Below the pieces are notes generated by a model. The model worked only from the letters and a program-made list of their open reading frames with translations, did not search any database and had not been told where the DNA came from. DNA of 64,000 nt from JBPOIC01 sp052034865 (lineage in GTDB: Bacteria > UBA10199 > JADFYH01): the NCBI GenBank assembly GCA_052034865.1, contig JBPOIC010000023.1, forward strand, positions 1 through 64,000, written 5' to 3'. The position numbers were made by a program, and so were the translations under genes. Below, piece after piece: positions 1-8,100 of the stretch; the first letter of the stretch is position 1; each line of letters begins with the position of its first letter.

Positions 1-150
1 CTTTATTACGGATTGCTGTCTGGAAAAATCACGAAGGCAGATTTTTCGGCGCTCTTTTTTAATCGATTTCAAGTGGAAGGCGAACCGGGAGAATACTTTC
101 GTCATCTTTTAAAAAAGGTTCGAGGTATTCGCTTGCCTAGGCGGGTATGA
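1..150 (+). CDS. 3' end of an unidentified protein (partial)
   Basis: An open frame enters from the left edge and runs 49 codons to a TGA at 148-150. The visible tail contains the segment YYGLLSGKITKADFSALFF and ends in a basic RGIRLPRRV. I do not recognise the family from this fragment. A GLLSGK-like stretch occurs in some aldo/keto reductases, but the remainder does not support that assignment. No terminator is obvious downstream. The next gene lies on the opposite strand, so this gene and hemJ are convergent. Confidence 0.45.
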   Translation, partial: LYYGLLSGKITKADFSALFFNRFQVEGEPGEYFRHLLKKVRGIRLPRRV

Positions 151-212
151 TTTTGTGCGATTCACCATTCTAACCAGGCTCGAGTCTTCCACATACCTAT
201 GGTTCGACGAGT

Positions 213-236
213 CTAAGTCTGCCTGAGGTGGATTAG
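213..236. repeat. Degenerate REP-like palindrome
   Basis: CTAAGTCTGCC-TGA-GGTGGATTAG forms an imperfect hairpin. It resembles the CCGCC-TGA-GGCGG core of the REP elements at 27.86, 28.0, 34.18 and 41.27 kb, and is most like the degenerate copy at 34.18 kb. It lies in the short gap between two convergent genes, where it could also act as a shared 3' hairpin. Confidence 0.45.
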
Positions 237-264
237 CCTATCCCATCTTTAATAAAATTCGCCC

Positions 265-699
265 TCATCCCCACGGTCTTAAAATCACCAAAAACACAAT
301 TCCAAAAAGAAGCAGGGTCGGAATCTCATTCATCATCCGGCACGCACGCTCGGTGAGGATAAATTTTTCTTTTGCAAACTGATGATGCACAAAGTCGGAA
401 TAAAAATGATAACCCATCAGCAGAATCACTAAACCGATTTTGACCTGAAGCCAGGTCATTTGAAGCAGATACGGATTGGCAACAATCATCAAAATTCCAA
501 AAAGAATCGTGAGAATCATCGCGGGATACATGATGATTCTCAGAAGTTTGCGCTCCATGAGGGTATAAGCCTCCCGCATATTGGACTGATCTTTAAATTT
601 TGCGTGATATACAAAAAGTCTGAAAATATAGAAAAGCCCAGCATACCAGGCGACCATGAAGATGATGTGAAAGGATTTGAGCCAGAGATAGTGCGCCAT
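265..699 (-). CDS. hemJ: HemJ-type protoporphyrinogen IX oxidase
   Basis: Small integral membrane protein of about 144 residues with four hydrophobic helices, matching the HemJ/UPF0093 family. Seen directly: an N-terminal KSFHIIFMVAWYAGLFYIFR segment with the conserved His in helix 1, and a second His-rich stretch (GYHFYSDFVHHQFA) before the last helix. HemJ oxidises protoporphyrinogen IX to protoporphyrin IX in the inner membrane, the step before ferrochelatase. hemH, hemE, hemN and hemW occur elsewhere in the window. The ATG at 699 is preferred over an in-frame TTG at 711. It lies just downstream of the VIT-family gene on the same strand and is probably co-transcribed with it. Confidence 0.85.
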   Translation of the reverse strand: MAHYLWLKSFHIIFMVAWYAGLFYIFRLFVYHAKFKDQSNMREAYTLMERKLLRIIMYPAMILTILFGILMIVANPYLLQMTWLQVKIGLVILLMGYHFYSDFVHHQFAKEKFILTERACRMMNEIPTLLLFGIVFLVILRPWG

Positions 700-730
700 A
701 ATCGGATCCAATGAAAAAGTTTTGCTGATT

Positions 731-1438
731 TTAAATTCCCGGTGAAAATTGTGTAATCAATCCGGCGATCATGTACGCCACGCCCGCCGCACAGCCTCCG
801 ATGAGAGCCATCTGCAAAGCACTTTTAATTCGACGGGTGCCAATAAATTTGCCTTTGAACCATCCAAAAACAAACAGGGCCAGAAGGGTAATGAAGACGG
901 AATATAAAAGAGAGTGACGCAGTGGAATTGAAAAAAAGTAAGGAAAGAGCGGAAAAAGCCCGCCTAACACATAAGAACCGCCGATACGCACACCACTTCC
1001 CAAGGCCTCGCCGGAATCAACTTTCTCAAGCCCCAATTCTTCGCGCATCATGAATTTCACCCACGCATGTTCATCGGAAGTAATCGCGGTGACGGCTGCC
1101 TCGAGGGTTTCGCCTGTAAGGCCGTAGTTGGAAAAAACCTCGCGGACTTCCTGAGTTTCATGCTCGGGAAGCTCGCGCGTCTCGCGATACTCACGCGCAA
1201 GCTCGGCGGCATAAGTCTCGGCCTCACTTCTCGTGGCCAGATAACCACCGAGTCCCATGGCAATTCCACCCGCCGCCATCTCGGCCGCTGCAGCGACAAT
1301 GATCGTCCAATGATCGGTCCCGGCACTGGTGAGACCTGCCGCGAGAGCAAATGGAACCGTTAAACCATCCGAAATGCCAATCACCAATTCGCGAATTTTT
1401 TTGGAGCCCTGAAAATGTTGTTCAAGATGGGTGTACAT
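731..1438 (-). CDS. VIT1/CCC1-family iron/manganese transporter
   Basis: 235-residue membrane protein. The N-terminus contains ELVIGISDGLTVPFALAAGL, typical of the vacuolar iron transporter (VIT1/CCC1) family. It is followed by a helix with the small-residue/Met pattern AAEMAAGGIAMGLGGYLATR, a charged cytoplasmic metal-binding region rich in Glu (about residues 70-120), and three C-terminal helices. Family members move Fe2+ or Mn2+ out of the cytosol. The gene is about 20-30 bp upstream of hemJ on the same strand, linking iron handling to heme synthesis. The ATG start at 1438 has no strong Shine-Dalgarno sequence. Confidence 0.88.
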   Translation of the reverse strand: MYTHLEQHFQGSKKIRELVIGISDGLTVPFALAAGLTSAGTDHWTIIVAAAAEMAAGGIAMGLGGYLATRSEAETYAAELAREYRETRELPEHETQEVREVFSNYGLTGETLEAAVTAITSDEHAWVKFMMREELGLEKVDSGEALGSGVRIGGSYVLGGLFPLFPYFFSIPLRHSLLYSVFITLLALFVFGWFKGKFIGTRRIKSALQMALIGGCAAGVAYMIAGLITQFSPGI

Positions 1439-1454
1439 AAATAATAAATGCGTG

Positions 1455-1612
1455 ATGGGTTATGAGGGATGAGTTATGGGTTATAAGCCAGGAATGTCAA
1501 GGAGAGGGACGGAGGAAGAAAACAGAAGAGGGAAAGAAGATAGAACTCAGGAGACGGAAGGACGATGATGTAGTCTTTGCGAGCGAAACAAAGTCAAGCA
1601 AAGCCATCCAAA
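1455..1612. repeat. Repeat island A (purine-rich repeat plus half palindrome)
   Basis: The gap between the VIT gene and the SDR contains a short tandem (gatgggttatgagg / gatgagttatgggtt), a purine-rich stretch with AAACAGAAGA and AAGATAGAACTCAGGAGA, one GACGGAGGA motif (1508-1516), and a decayed right half of the large palindrome (GTCTTTGCGAGCGAAAC...GCAAAGCCATCC, 1572-1610). The same ingredients recur at 27.7, 34.2, 41.2, 53.0 and 57.2 kb. No gene is evident. Confidence 0.6.
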
Positions 1613-1665
1613 AACAAATTGCAAAAGTGAAATTTTAAACCCTTCAAAACATTGAGGAGAATTTT

Positions 1666-2424
1666 ATGGATCTCGGAATTTCAGGAAAAGTCGCTCTCAT
1701 TACCGGCGCTGCAGCCAATGGTCTCGGCCGAGCCCATGCGTTAGCGCTCGCGCAGGAAGGGGTAAATATCGCCGTGATAGATATCCAATCGTGTGATGAA
1801 ACCGTCGAAAAAATTCGGGTCCTCGGAGTCAAGGCGCAAGGCTATGTTTGCGACATCAGCCAGGAAGATGCCGTCAAACAAACGATTACCGAGATTGAGA
1901 AGGACTTAGGTTTGATTGAGATTCTGGTGAACAACGCGTCGATTTTGACTACTGTCGGGATGTTTGCCGATCTGGATCCTAAAAAATTTCTTCGGGATGT
2001 CGAGGTGAATTTCCTGGGAGCCGTGCAGGTCACCCGTGTCGTATGGTCCAAGATGTTAAAATCAAAATGGGGTCGTGTGATTTTTATCTCTTCGTTTGCA
2101 GGCACCCACGGCGGGGCCGGCCAAACCAGTTATGCCGCAACCAAGGCGGCGCTGATTGGCTTTGGAAAAAGTCTGGCCCTCGAAGGGGCGCGCGCCAATG
2201 TAACCGCCAACATCATCGCCCCGGGCGTGATGAAATCGGATGCCGTTCAAAGTTTTATTCGTGGGGATATGCTTGATCGGATGAATCAGAAAATCGCTGT
2301 GCGACGCTTGGGTGAGTTACACGAAGTCGCCAGCCTCACCGCCTGGCTCGCCTCGAAGCATTCCAGTTATGTAACAGGACAGGTGATTGAGGTGGATGGC
2401 GGCCTGGGGCTGTTTACGTTTTAG
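1666..2424 (+). CDS. SDR-family NAD(P)-dependent oxidoreductase (FabG-like)
   Basis: 252 residues, the normal length of a classical short-chain dehydrogenase. Visible motifs are the N-terminal nucleotide-binding glycine motif (TGAAANGLGRAHA, about 14-26), the NNAS motif (about 89-92), the catalytic Ser and YxxxK (SYAATKAALIGFGKSLALEG, Tyr about 157 and Lys about 161), and the C-terminal SSYVTGQVIEVDGG of FabG-like enzymes. The substrate cannot be assigned. A good Shine-Dalgarno (GAGGAG) precedes the ATG. The gene is isolated: a repeat-bearing gap precedes it and a convergent methyltransferase gene follows. Confidence 0.9.
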   Translation: MDLGISGKVALITGAAANGLGRAHALALAQEGVNIAVIDIQSCDETVEKIRVLGVKAQGYVCDISQEDAVKQTITEIEKDLGLIEILVNNASILTTVGMFADLDPKKFLRDVEVNFLGAVQVTRVVWSKMLKSKWGRVIFISSFAGTHGGAGQTSYAATKAALIGFGKSLALEGARANVTANIIAPGVMKSDAVQSFIRGDMLDRMNQKIAVRRLGELHEVASLTAWLASKHSSYVTGQVIEVDGGLGLFTF

Positions 2425-2440
2425 ACATCATCCACTTCTT

Positions 2441-3748
2441 TTATTGAAACGCAGGCACTCCTCGATCCCTCAGCAACAGCACATCCAGCTCAAAACAGGC
2501 CTCATAGATCGGTCGAAACTCGGTGAGAAGCTCGGTATCGCTGATAGATGAGCCTGTGTGCTGGCGAACTTTTTCAAAGATCTCACGCAAAGAATTCTTT
2601 CCATCCAAAAATCGAAAGATCGGACCGGTATGAGGACCGGGCTGAAAGCGAATGTGCGTATTATAAAAATGCTTGATGTCGATGGGAGTTTTTGGATCTT
2701 TTTCAAGAATCTGGGCGATGAGGCCGTGAGACTGAGCGGGGTGTAGAAAAAAGAAAGGAATATTATCTAAATCATCCAGCGTGGCGACCGAACCTTGGCG
2801 GCGGGAGACATAAAAGGTATGGAGCGAGCGCGTGCCCACGATAATCTCTGCAATCGCCTGTTGCTCAGGCCGTGAGAGGGTCAGGATTTTACCAAGCAAG
2901 GGTGAGGGTTTTAAAAAACGGGAAGGACGATAAAGAAGCTTGGCCTCCACATCATCGGTATCAAAGCTTGTAAACTCAACAAGATGAAGACCCGGCTTTT
3001 GCACAAATTCATATAACTCAGGAACCGTATAGGCCCGGTCGCAAGAATGAAGCAGGGCATCGTATACGGCCGAATCATTTTCAAGAACTTCCCGAATATT
3101 CTGATCGCGGTTAAATCGCACAAACCAATTGGTGATAGGAAGCTGAGGTAATAGCTCGCGAGCATTTTGAATACAATCATTGATGGATGTTTCACCCGCG
3201 TTGATCTGCCGCAAAAGCTTCTGCATCTGATAAAGCCCCGTCCGACCGTAAGTGCCATACACCATGAGGGTCATGCCTCCGTCTTCTTTCAGAACCTGGG
3301 CCAAGGCCGAAAGCCCTTCATCGGGCGAGGCCATGTGGTGGAGGACACCCAAGGAATTGATGTAATCGAAAGGTTTCAAGCCTAATTTAGGAAGATTGAG
3401 GATAGATTCGTGAATCCAATCGATGTTGGAAAGACCTCGAATTTTTGCACGTTTTTTGGCTACCTCAATCGAGGCGCTACTCATATCCAGATGTGTGACA
3501 TACCCTCCCAGGTTGCGCAGCTGCTCGGCTAGAAAGATCGTCGCATCGCCCGTTCCTCCCCCTGCCACCAATACGCGAAAACCATTTCGAAAATTTTCTT
3601 TTCCACGAAAACAGTAGTGATTGATCCTCTCAAGATAATCCGAAGGTTTGGCGAACAGACGTTTTTTTTCATCTTCAGGATCGCGGTGAGGAAAAGGAAA
3701 ATTCTCGTACTGCTCGCGTACACTCTTCACGTATTGATCATTCATCAT
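2441..3748 (-). CDS. Class I SAM-dependent methyltransferase with C-terminal extension
   Basis: 435 residues. An N-terminal YENFPFPHRDPEDEKKRL segment is followed by a Rossmann methyltransferase domain with motif I VLVAGGGTGDATIFLA (about 59-74), an acidic strand THLDMSS, and NSLGVLHHMASPDEGL (post-motif, about 131-146). The last ~190 residues are not methyltransferase; they include a DGKNSLREIFEKV stretch. This two-part architecture occurs in uncharacterised bacterial methyltransferases and the substrate is unknown. Its start overlaps the maf stop by 4 bp, so translation is probably coupled. It converges on the SDR gene with a 16-bp gap. Confidence 0.82.
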   Translation of the reverse strand: MMNDQYVKSVREQYENFPFPHRDPEDEKKRLFAKPSDYLERINHYCFRGKENFRNGFRVLVAGGGTGDATIFLAEQLRNLGGYVTHLDMSSASIEVAKKRAKIRGLSNIDWIHESILNLPKLGLKPFDYINSLGVLHHMASPDEGLSALAQVLKEDGGMTLMVYGTYGRTGLYQMQKLLRQINAGETSINDCIQNARELLPQLPITNWFVRFNRDQNIREVLENDSAVYDALLHSCDRAYTVPELYEFVQKPGLHLVEFTSFDTDDVEAKLLYRPSRFLKPSPLLGKILTLSRPEQQAIAEIIVGTRSLHTFYVSRRQGSVATLDDLDNIPFFFLHPAQSHGLIAQILEKDPKTPIDIKHFYNTHIRFQPGPHTGPIFRFLDGKNSLREIFEKVRQHTGSSISDTELLTEFRPIYEACFELDVLLLRDRGVPAFQ

Positions 3749-4386
3749 CTGGATATCCTTTGATTTAAAATGGTTGAGGATAAAATCTGAGGAAGAGAAG
3801 ATGAAAGCTCATATCCCATCCTTTTCAACTGCCCGGCGACCCACCCCAGCGGGAGGCCTACGACCGACCAATAATCCCCCTCGATTTTTTCAATGAGTTT
3901 TCCACCTTCTCCCTGAATGCCGTAGGCACCCGCCTTATCGAGCGACTCTTTTGTTTTTAAATAAGCGTCAAGTTCTGCATCAGAAAAATTGTGCATCTGA
4001 ATTTTCACCGACTCCAAATGACAGACAGATTTTGAATTTTGAGGAAAGATGAAGGCCGCTGCCGTATGAACCTGATGAATCTTGCCTCGCAGTTGAAGAA
4101 GCATCCGACGGGCGTCATTGAGATCGGAAGGTTTTCCAAGTTTTTTTCCTTCCCATTCGATGAGGGTGTCGCTTCCTAAAATGAGATTGTCTGGAAAATG
4201 AGGCGCTAAAGAAAGGGCTTTTTGCGAAGCAAAATAAAGAGCCTCTTCTTTGGGAGAAAGATGAGGATGAGAAACCTCCTCAAAGAGAGGCGCCTGAGAA
4301 AGGAAAGGAAGTTTCAAAAGCGCTAATAACTGCTGACGCCGGGGGGAGGTAGAAGCGAGAACCAATGGAGAAGCGGGTAAAATCAT
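3745..4386 (-). CDS. maf: Maf-family nucleotide pyrophosphatase
   Basis: 213 residues. The diagnostic N-terminal LASTSPRRQQLL (about 10-21) and the GSDTLIEWEGKKLGKP region (about 71-86) match Maf/YhdE proteins, which hydrolyse non-canonical or modified nucleoside triphosphates to monophosphates. The subfamily (dTTP/UTP or 7-methyl-GTP) is not resolved by eye. It is the first gene of a two-gene minus-strand unit with the methyltransferase and is divergent from aspS across a 92-bp gap that should hold both promoters. Confidence 0.9.
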   Translation of the reverse strand: MILPASPLVLASTSPRRQQLLALLKLPFLSQAPLFEEVSHPHLSPKEEALYFASQKALSLAPHFPDNLILGSDTLIEWEGKKLGKPSDLNDARRMLLQLRGKIHQVHTAAAFIFPQNSKSVCHLESVKIQMHNFSDAELDAYLKTKESLDKAGAYGIQGEGGKLIEKIEGDYWSVVGLPLGWVAGQLKRMGYELSSSLPQILSSTILNQRISR

Positions 4387-4478
4387 GGTTTTGCCTTTGT
4401 TCTTGACCGTTTAAAAAAGGAAACGCTATCTACTCGTGCTTTCGCTCACATAAAAAATCAGATTTAAAATCAAATTTT

Positions 4479-6269
4479 ATGCAAAAATTCATTCATGAAA
4501 TCAAACGCACCCATCATTGTAATGCCCTCGATACCACATCGATTGGACAGACGGTGGTTTTATATGGATGGGTCGCTACCCGCCGCGATCACGGCGGAGT
4601 GATGTTCGTTGATTTACGCGACCGCGAAGGCATCACCCAGCTGGTTTTTAATCCGCAAAACAATGAAAAAATTCACGAGCTTGCCAAGGATTTACGCTCG
4701 GAATTTGTGTTGGGTATTCAGGGAAAAGTTCAGGCTCGTCCTTCCGGCATGGAAAATACAAAATTGAAAACCGGTGGGATTGAAGTGATCGTGGAAGACT
4801 TTGAAGTCTTCAATTCCTCCAAAACCCCACCCTTCATGATCGAAGATAATCTGGATGTGAATGAAGATTTAAGACTCAAATACCGCTATCTCGATCTGCG
4901 TCGGCCGACAATGCAGCAAAAGCTCAAAATCCGACACCGCGCCATGCAGGCCACCCGCCGTTATCTCGATACTCAAGGTTTTTTGGAAATCGAAACTCCC
5001 TTTTTGGCCAAAAGTACTCCCGAAGGCGCGCGCGATTATCTGGTACCCGCCCGAATTTATCCTGGAAAATTTTTCGCCCTCCCTCAGTCTCCACAACTTT
5101 TCAAACAATTACTGATGGTCGCTGGCATGGAGCGTTATTTTCAGATCGTGCGCTGTTTTCGCGATGAAGATCTGCGTGCTGATCGCCAGCCCGAGTTCAC
5201 TCAGATCGATCTGGAGATGAGCTTTATCTCGCAGGAAGACATCCTCCAAACGATGGAAGGTCTGGTGGCTCTCATCTGGAAAGAGAGCATGGGTGTCAGT
5301 CTCTCCCTTCCCTTTCCCCGCATGAGTTATGATGAAGCGATGGATCGTTACGGCCTGGACGCCCCCGACACCCGCTTTGGGCTCGAGCTTAATGATCTCA
5401 CCTCTATTTTCTCAAACTCCGCCTTCAAGGTTTTTAAAAGTGCGGTTGAGAGCGGTGGGGTCGTCAAGGCGATCAAGATTCCGGCGGAGAATCTGAAACA
5501 GAAAGATCTTTCGCGAAAAGATCTCGATGATCTGACCGACTTTGTAAAAATTTATGGAGCGAAAGGGCTGGCCTGGATTCGGATTGAAGAGGGCAACTGG
5601 CAATCCCCGATCGTGAAGTTTTTCTCCGAAGAAGAAAAGAAGGCCTTGAGCGAAAAACTGAATTTAACGCCAGGCGATGTCGTGCTTTTTGGGGCCGATA
5701 AGAAAAACATTGTCCATCCCGCCTTGGGAAACTTACGCGAACATCTGGGCGCCAAACTGGGACTCATCGATTCAACGAAACTCAACTTCGTCTGGGTCGT
5801 CGACTTTCCCATGTTCGAATATGATGAAACCGAAAAACGTTTCGTGGCGATTCATCATCCCTTCACTTCTCCAAAACCAACCGATCTGGCTCTTTTGGAA
5901 ACTGATCCGCTTAAAGCCCGCGCCAATGCGTATGATCTGGTTTTAAATGGACATGAAATCGGTGGAGGTTCCATTCGAATTCATTCAACTGAAATCCAAA
6001 GCAAGGTCTTTAAACTTTTGGGAATAGCCGAAGAAGAAGCCCGAGAAAAATTCGGCTTCCTGCTAGATGCCCTAAGTTTTGGTGCCCCACCCCATGGCGG
6101 AATCGCTTTTGGCCTGGATCGTATTGTCATGTTGTTGACTGGTACCGATTCGATTCGCGATGTCATTGCATTTCCAAAAACTCAAAAAGCGGTGTGCCCG
6201 ATGACCGAGGCCCCCTCCGAGGTTTCTGCCCGACAGCTGCTCGAGCTGGGAATCAAGGTGCAAAAATAA
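4479..6269 (+). CDS. aspS: Aspartyl-tRNA synthetase
   Basis: 596 residues, the expected length of bacterial AspRS. Domains in order: OB-fold anticodon-binding region (GWVATRRDHGGVMFVDLRD, about 28-46), class II catalytic core with motif 2 (RCFRDEDLRADRQPEFTQID, about 225-244), the bacterial GAD insertion (about 285-420), and motif 3 (GIAFGLDRIVMLLTG, about 544-558). It charges tRNA-Asp in the cytosol. Whether it is discriminating or also charges tRNA-Asn cannot be told here. No Shine-Dalgarno is visible before the ATG, which follows an AT-rich stretch. Confidence 0.96.
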   Translation: MQKFIHEIKRTHHCNALDTTSIGQTVVLYGWVATRRDHGGVMFVDLRDREGITQLVFNPQNNEKIHELAKDLRSEFVLGIQGKVQARPSGMENTKLKTGGIEVIVEDFEVFNSSKTPPFMIEDNLDVNEDLRLKYRYLDLRRPTMQQKLKIRHRAMQATRRYLDTQGFLEIETPFLAKSTPEGARDYLVPARIYPGKFFALPQSPQLFKQLLMVAGMERYFQIVRCFRDEDLRADRQPEFTQIDLEMSFISQEDILQTMEGLVALIWKESMGVSLSLPFPRMSYDEAMDRYGLDAPDTRFGLELNDLTSIFSNSAFKVFKSAVESGGVVKAIKIPAENLKQKDLSRKDLDDLTDFVKIYGAKGLAWIRIEEGNWQSPIVKFFSEEEKKALSEKLNLTPGDVVLFGADKKNIVHPALGNLREHLGAKLGLIDSTKLNFVWVVDFPMFEYDETEKRFVAIHHPFTSPKPTDLALLETDPLKARANAYDLVLNGHEIGGGSIRIHSTEIQSKVFKLLGIAEEEAREKFGFLLDALSFGAPPHGGIAFGLDRIVMLLTGTDSIRDVIAFPKTQKAVCPMTEAPSEVSARQLLELGIKVQK

Positions 6270-6318
6270 TCAACCAAACAAGAAGGCCGAGAGAACCTTC
6301 TCTTCTAGAACCAACGCT

Positions 6319-7218
6319 ATGAGTACCGAACTCCATATCAAAGACCCCATCCAACTTCCGAAAACCTTCGATCTCGATTATCTCGTCGAAATCGATAGCG
6401 AAGAAGATCTCTACAATGAAGTTTCCCATCAGTTTAATGAAATCACCCGCGACTTCTACGCCCGTGCCAATCTAGAGATGATGAACCATTTAAATCTGAA
6501 GCCAAGCACCAACGTCCTCGATCTGGCCTGTGGGACGGGCTACATTGCCCTGGAGATTGCCAAAAAAGTTCCTCAGGGAAAAGTAGTCGGTGTGGACCTT
6601 TCGACTCTCATGCTCTCGCGTGCACGTGTGGATGCAGAAGATCAGAAAATCACAAACGCGGTGTTTCTGGAGCAGGATATCCGAGCCTACCTGCCGACGG
6701 TAAAACCTGGTGAATTTAAGGTGGGTGTGAGTTGCTTTGCCCTTTCGTATTTAGGCTGCTCTTTTCTTCTCGATTCTTTCAGGCAAGTTTTGGGCGAAAA
6801 CGGACAGGTGGGCATCACGACAAGCTCGATGAATTCGCTCACAGAGTGGATGCCCTTGTTTTTTGATTTTCTCCAGGAACATGGTACCCAGGCGAGCGCG
6901 TTTGAGATCAATGAAATTCCTGATTTGCCGGTCAATGCCGAGGATATGAAAATCAGAATGGAGAATGCCGGGTTTAAGAATCCAAAAGTGATTGCCCAGA
7001 AAATCCCACTGGTCTTTAGGGATGGAGAGGAAGCCGCCAGTTTTCTGATTTCTGCGGGCTGGCTCTCGAACTATTTTTTCAGGATGAAAGATAAAAAGAA
7101 ACGACGCGAAATTCTGGAGTGGGGGCTCAACAAGGTGAATGAATTCCACAGAAATGATCCCCACATCTCAACAAGCATCGAATTTTTAGTAGCGTGGAAT
7201 GAGCCTGCCTCCCTCTAA
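6319..7218 (+). CDS. Class I SAM-dependent methyltransferase (UbiE-like fold)
   Basis: 299 residues. Motif I is VLDLACGTGYIALEIAKKV (about 67-85), followed by the acidic VVGVDLSTLMLSRAR and a motif IV-like VGVSCFALSYLGCSFLLDSF. The C-terminal third, with DGEEAASFLISAGWLSNYFF, resembles small-molecule methyltransferases. The substrate is unknown. It lies 49 bp after aspS and about 30 bp before the exonuclease gene, so the three may be co-transcribed. A small hairpin (AGAAGG...CCTTCT) lies in the aspS gap. Confidence 0.82.
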   Translation: MSTELHIKDPIQLPKTFDLDYLVEIDSEEDLYNEVSHQFNEITRDFYARANLEMMNHLNLKPSTNVLDLACGTGYIALEIAKKVPQGKVVGVDLSTLMLSRARVDAEDQKITNAVFLEQDIRAYLPTVKPGEFKVGVSCFALSYLGCSFLLDSFRQVLGENGQVGITTSSMNSLTEWMPLFFDFLQEHGTQASAFEINEIPDLPVNAEDMKIRMENAGFKNPKVIAQKIPLVFRDGEEAASFLISAGWLSNYFFRMKDKKKRREILEWGLNKVNEFHRNDPHISTSIEFLVAWNEPASL

Positions 7219-7249
7219 CCCTGCAAAAGAAGAAGAATAACTGATCCGC

Positions 7250-8002
7250 ATGAAACTCATCTCATGGAACGTTAACGGCATCCGGGCCGTCCTAGGCAAA
7301 AACTTTTGGGAATTTTTTAAAACCCATGAGCCCGATATTTTGTGTCTGCAGGAAACCAAGGCTCATCCGGATCAGGTGAACATTGAAATCCCATCGGGTT
7401 ATTCTGCCTATTGGAACTCTGCCATCAAAAAAGGTTATTCCGGCACCGCAATTTTTACCCGCCACAAACCTAAAGAAGTGAGCTACGGGATCGGTCTTGA
7501 TAAACATGATCAGGAAGGTCGGGTCATTACTCTTGAATTCCCTGAGTATTTTTTGGTGAACGTCTACACCCCCAATGCCGGCGAAGAGCTGAAGCGCTTG
7601 GGCTATCGCGTGGAGTGGGATCTTGAATTTCTTAATTATTTAAAAAAACTGGAGACGAAAAAACCTGTGATTGTATGCGGCGATCTGAATGTCGCCCATC
7701 AGGAAATCGATCTGGCCAATCCCAAGGCCAATCGCGGCAATCCCGGATTTACCGATGAAGAACGCCATGGAATTTCCCGCCTACTAGATTCAGGTTTTCT
7801 CGATACGTTTCGTCAATTCAATCAGGAGCCAGGTCAATATACCTGGTGGACCTACCGCTTTGGCGCCCGTTTGCGAAATATTGGATGGAGAATCGATTAT
7901 TTTCTGGTTTCTACCGAGCTCCGTCCCATCCTCAATGATGCCTTTATCCGCTGCGAAGTATTGGGATCCGATCATTGCCCGGTGGGAATAACGCTCAAGT
8001 AA
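7250..8002 (+). CDS. xth: Exodeoxyribonuclease III / AP endonuclease
   Basis: 250 residues, full length for the ExoIII/ExoA family. Signature segments are the N-terminal ISWNVNGIRAVL, the catalytic LCLQETKAHPDQV (metal-binding Glu), VCGDLNVAHQEIDLANP (Asp/Asn pair), WRIDYFLVS, and the C-terminal GSDHCPVGI with the catalytic Asp-His. The enzyme cuts 5' to abasic sites and removes 3' blocking groups in base-excision repair. The start ATG has only a weak ribosome-binding site. Confidence 0.95.
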   Translation: MKLISWNVNGIRAVLGKNFWEFFKTHEPDILCLQETKAHPDQVNIEIPSGYSAYWNSAIKKGYSGTAIFTRHKPKEVSYGIGLDKHDQEGRVITLEFPEYFLVNVYTPNAGEELKRLGYRVEWDLEFLNYLKKLETKKPVIVCGDLNVAHQEIDLANPKANRGNPGFTDEERHGISRLLDSGFLDTFRQFNQEPGQYTWWTYRFGARLRNIGWRIDYFLVSTELRPILNDAFIRCEVLGSDHCPVGITLK

Positions 8003-8100
8003 TGTTTTCCACAAAGGAATGATAAAACCCTGTTTTTAGATAAATAAATCCATCCTCTTTTTAAAAGAACTTTTAATCCGACATTTCTTAAGGAGTCCTT

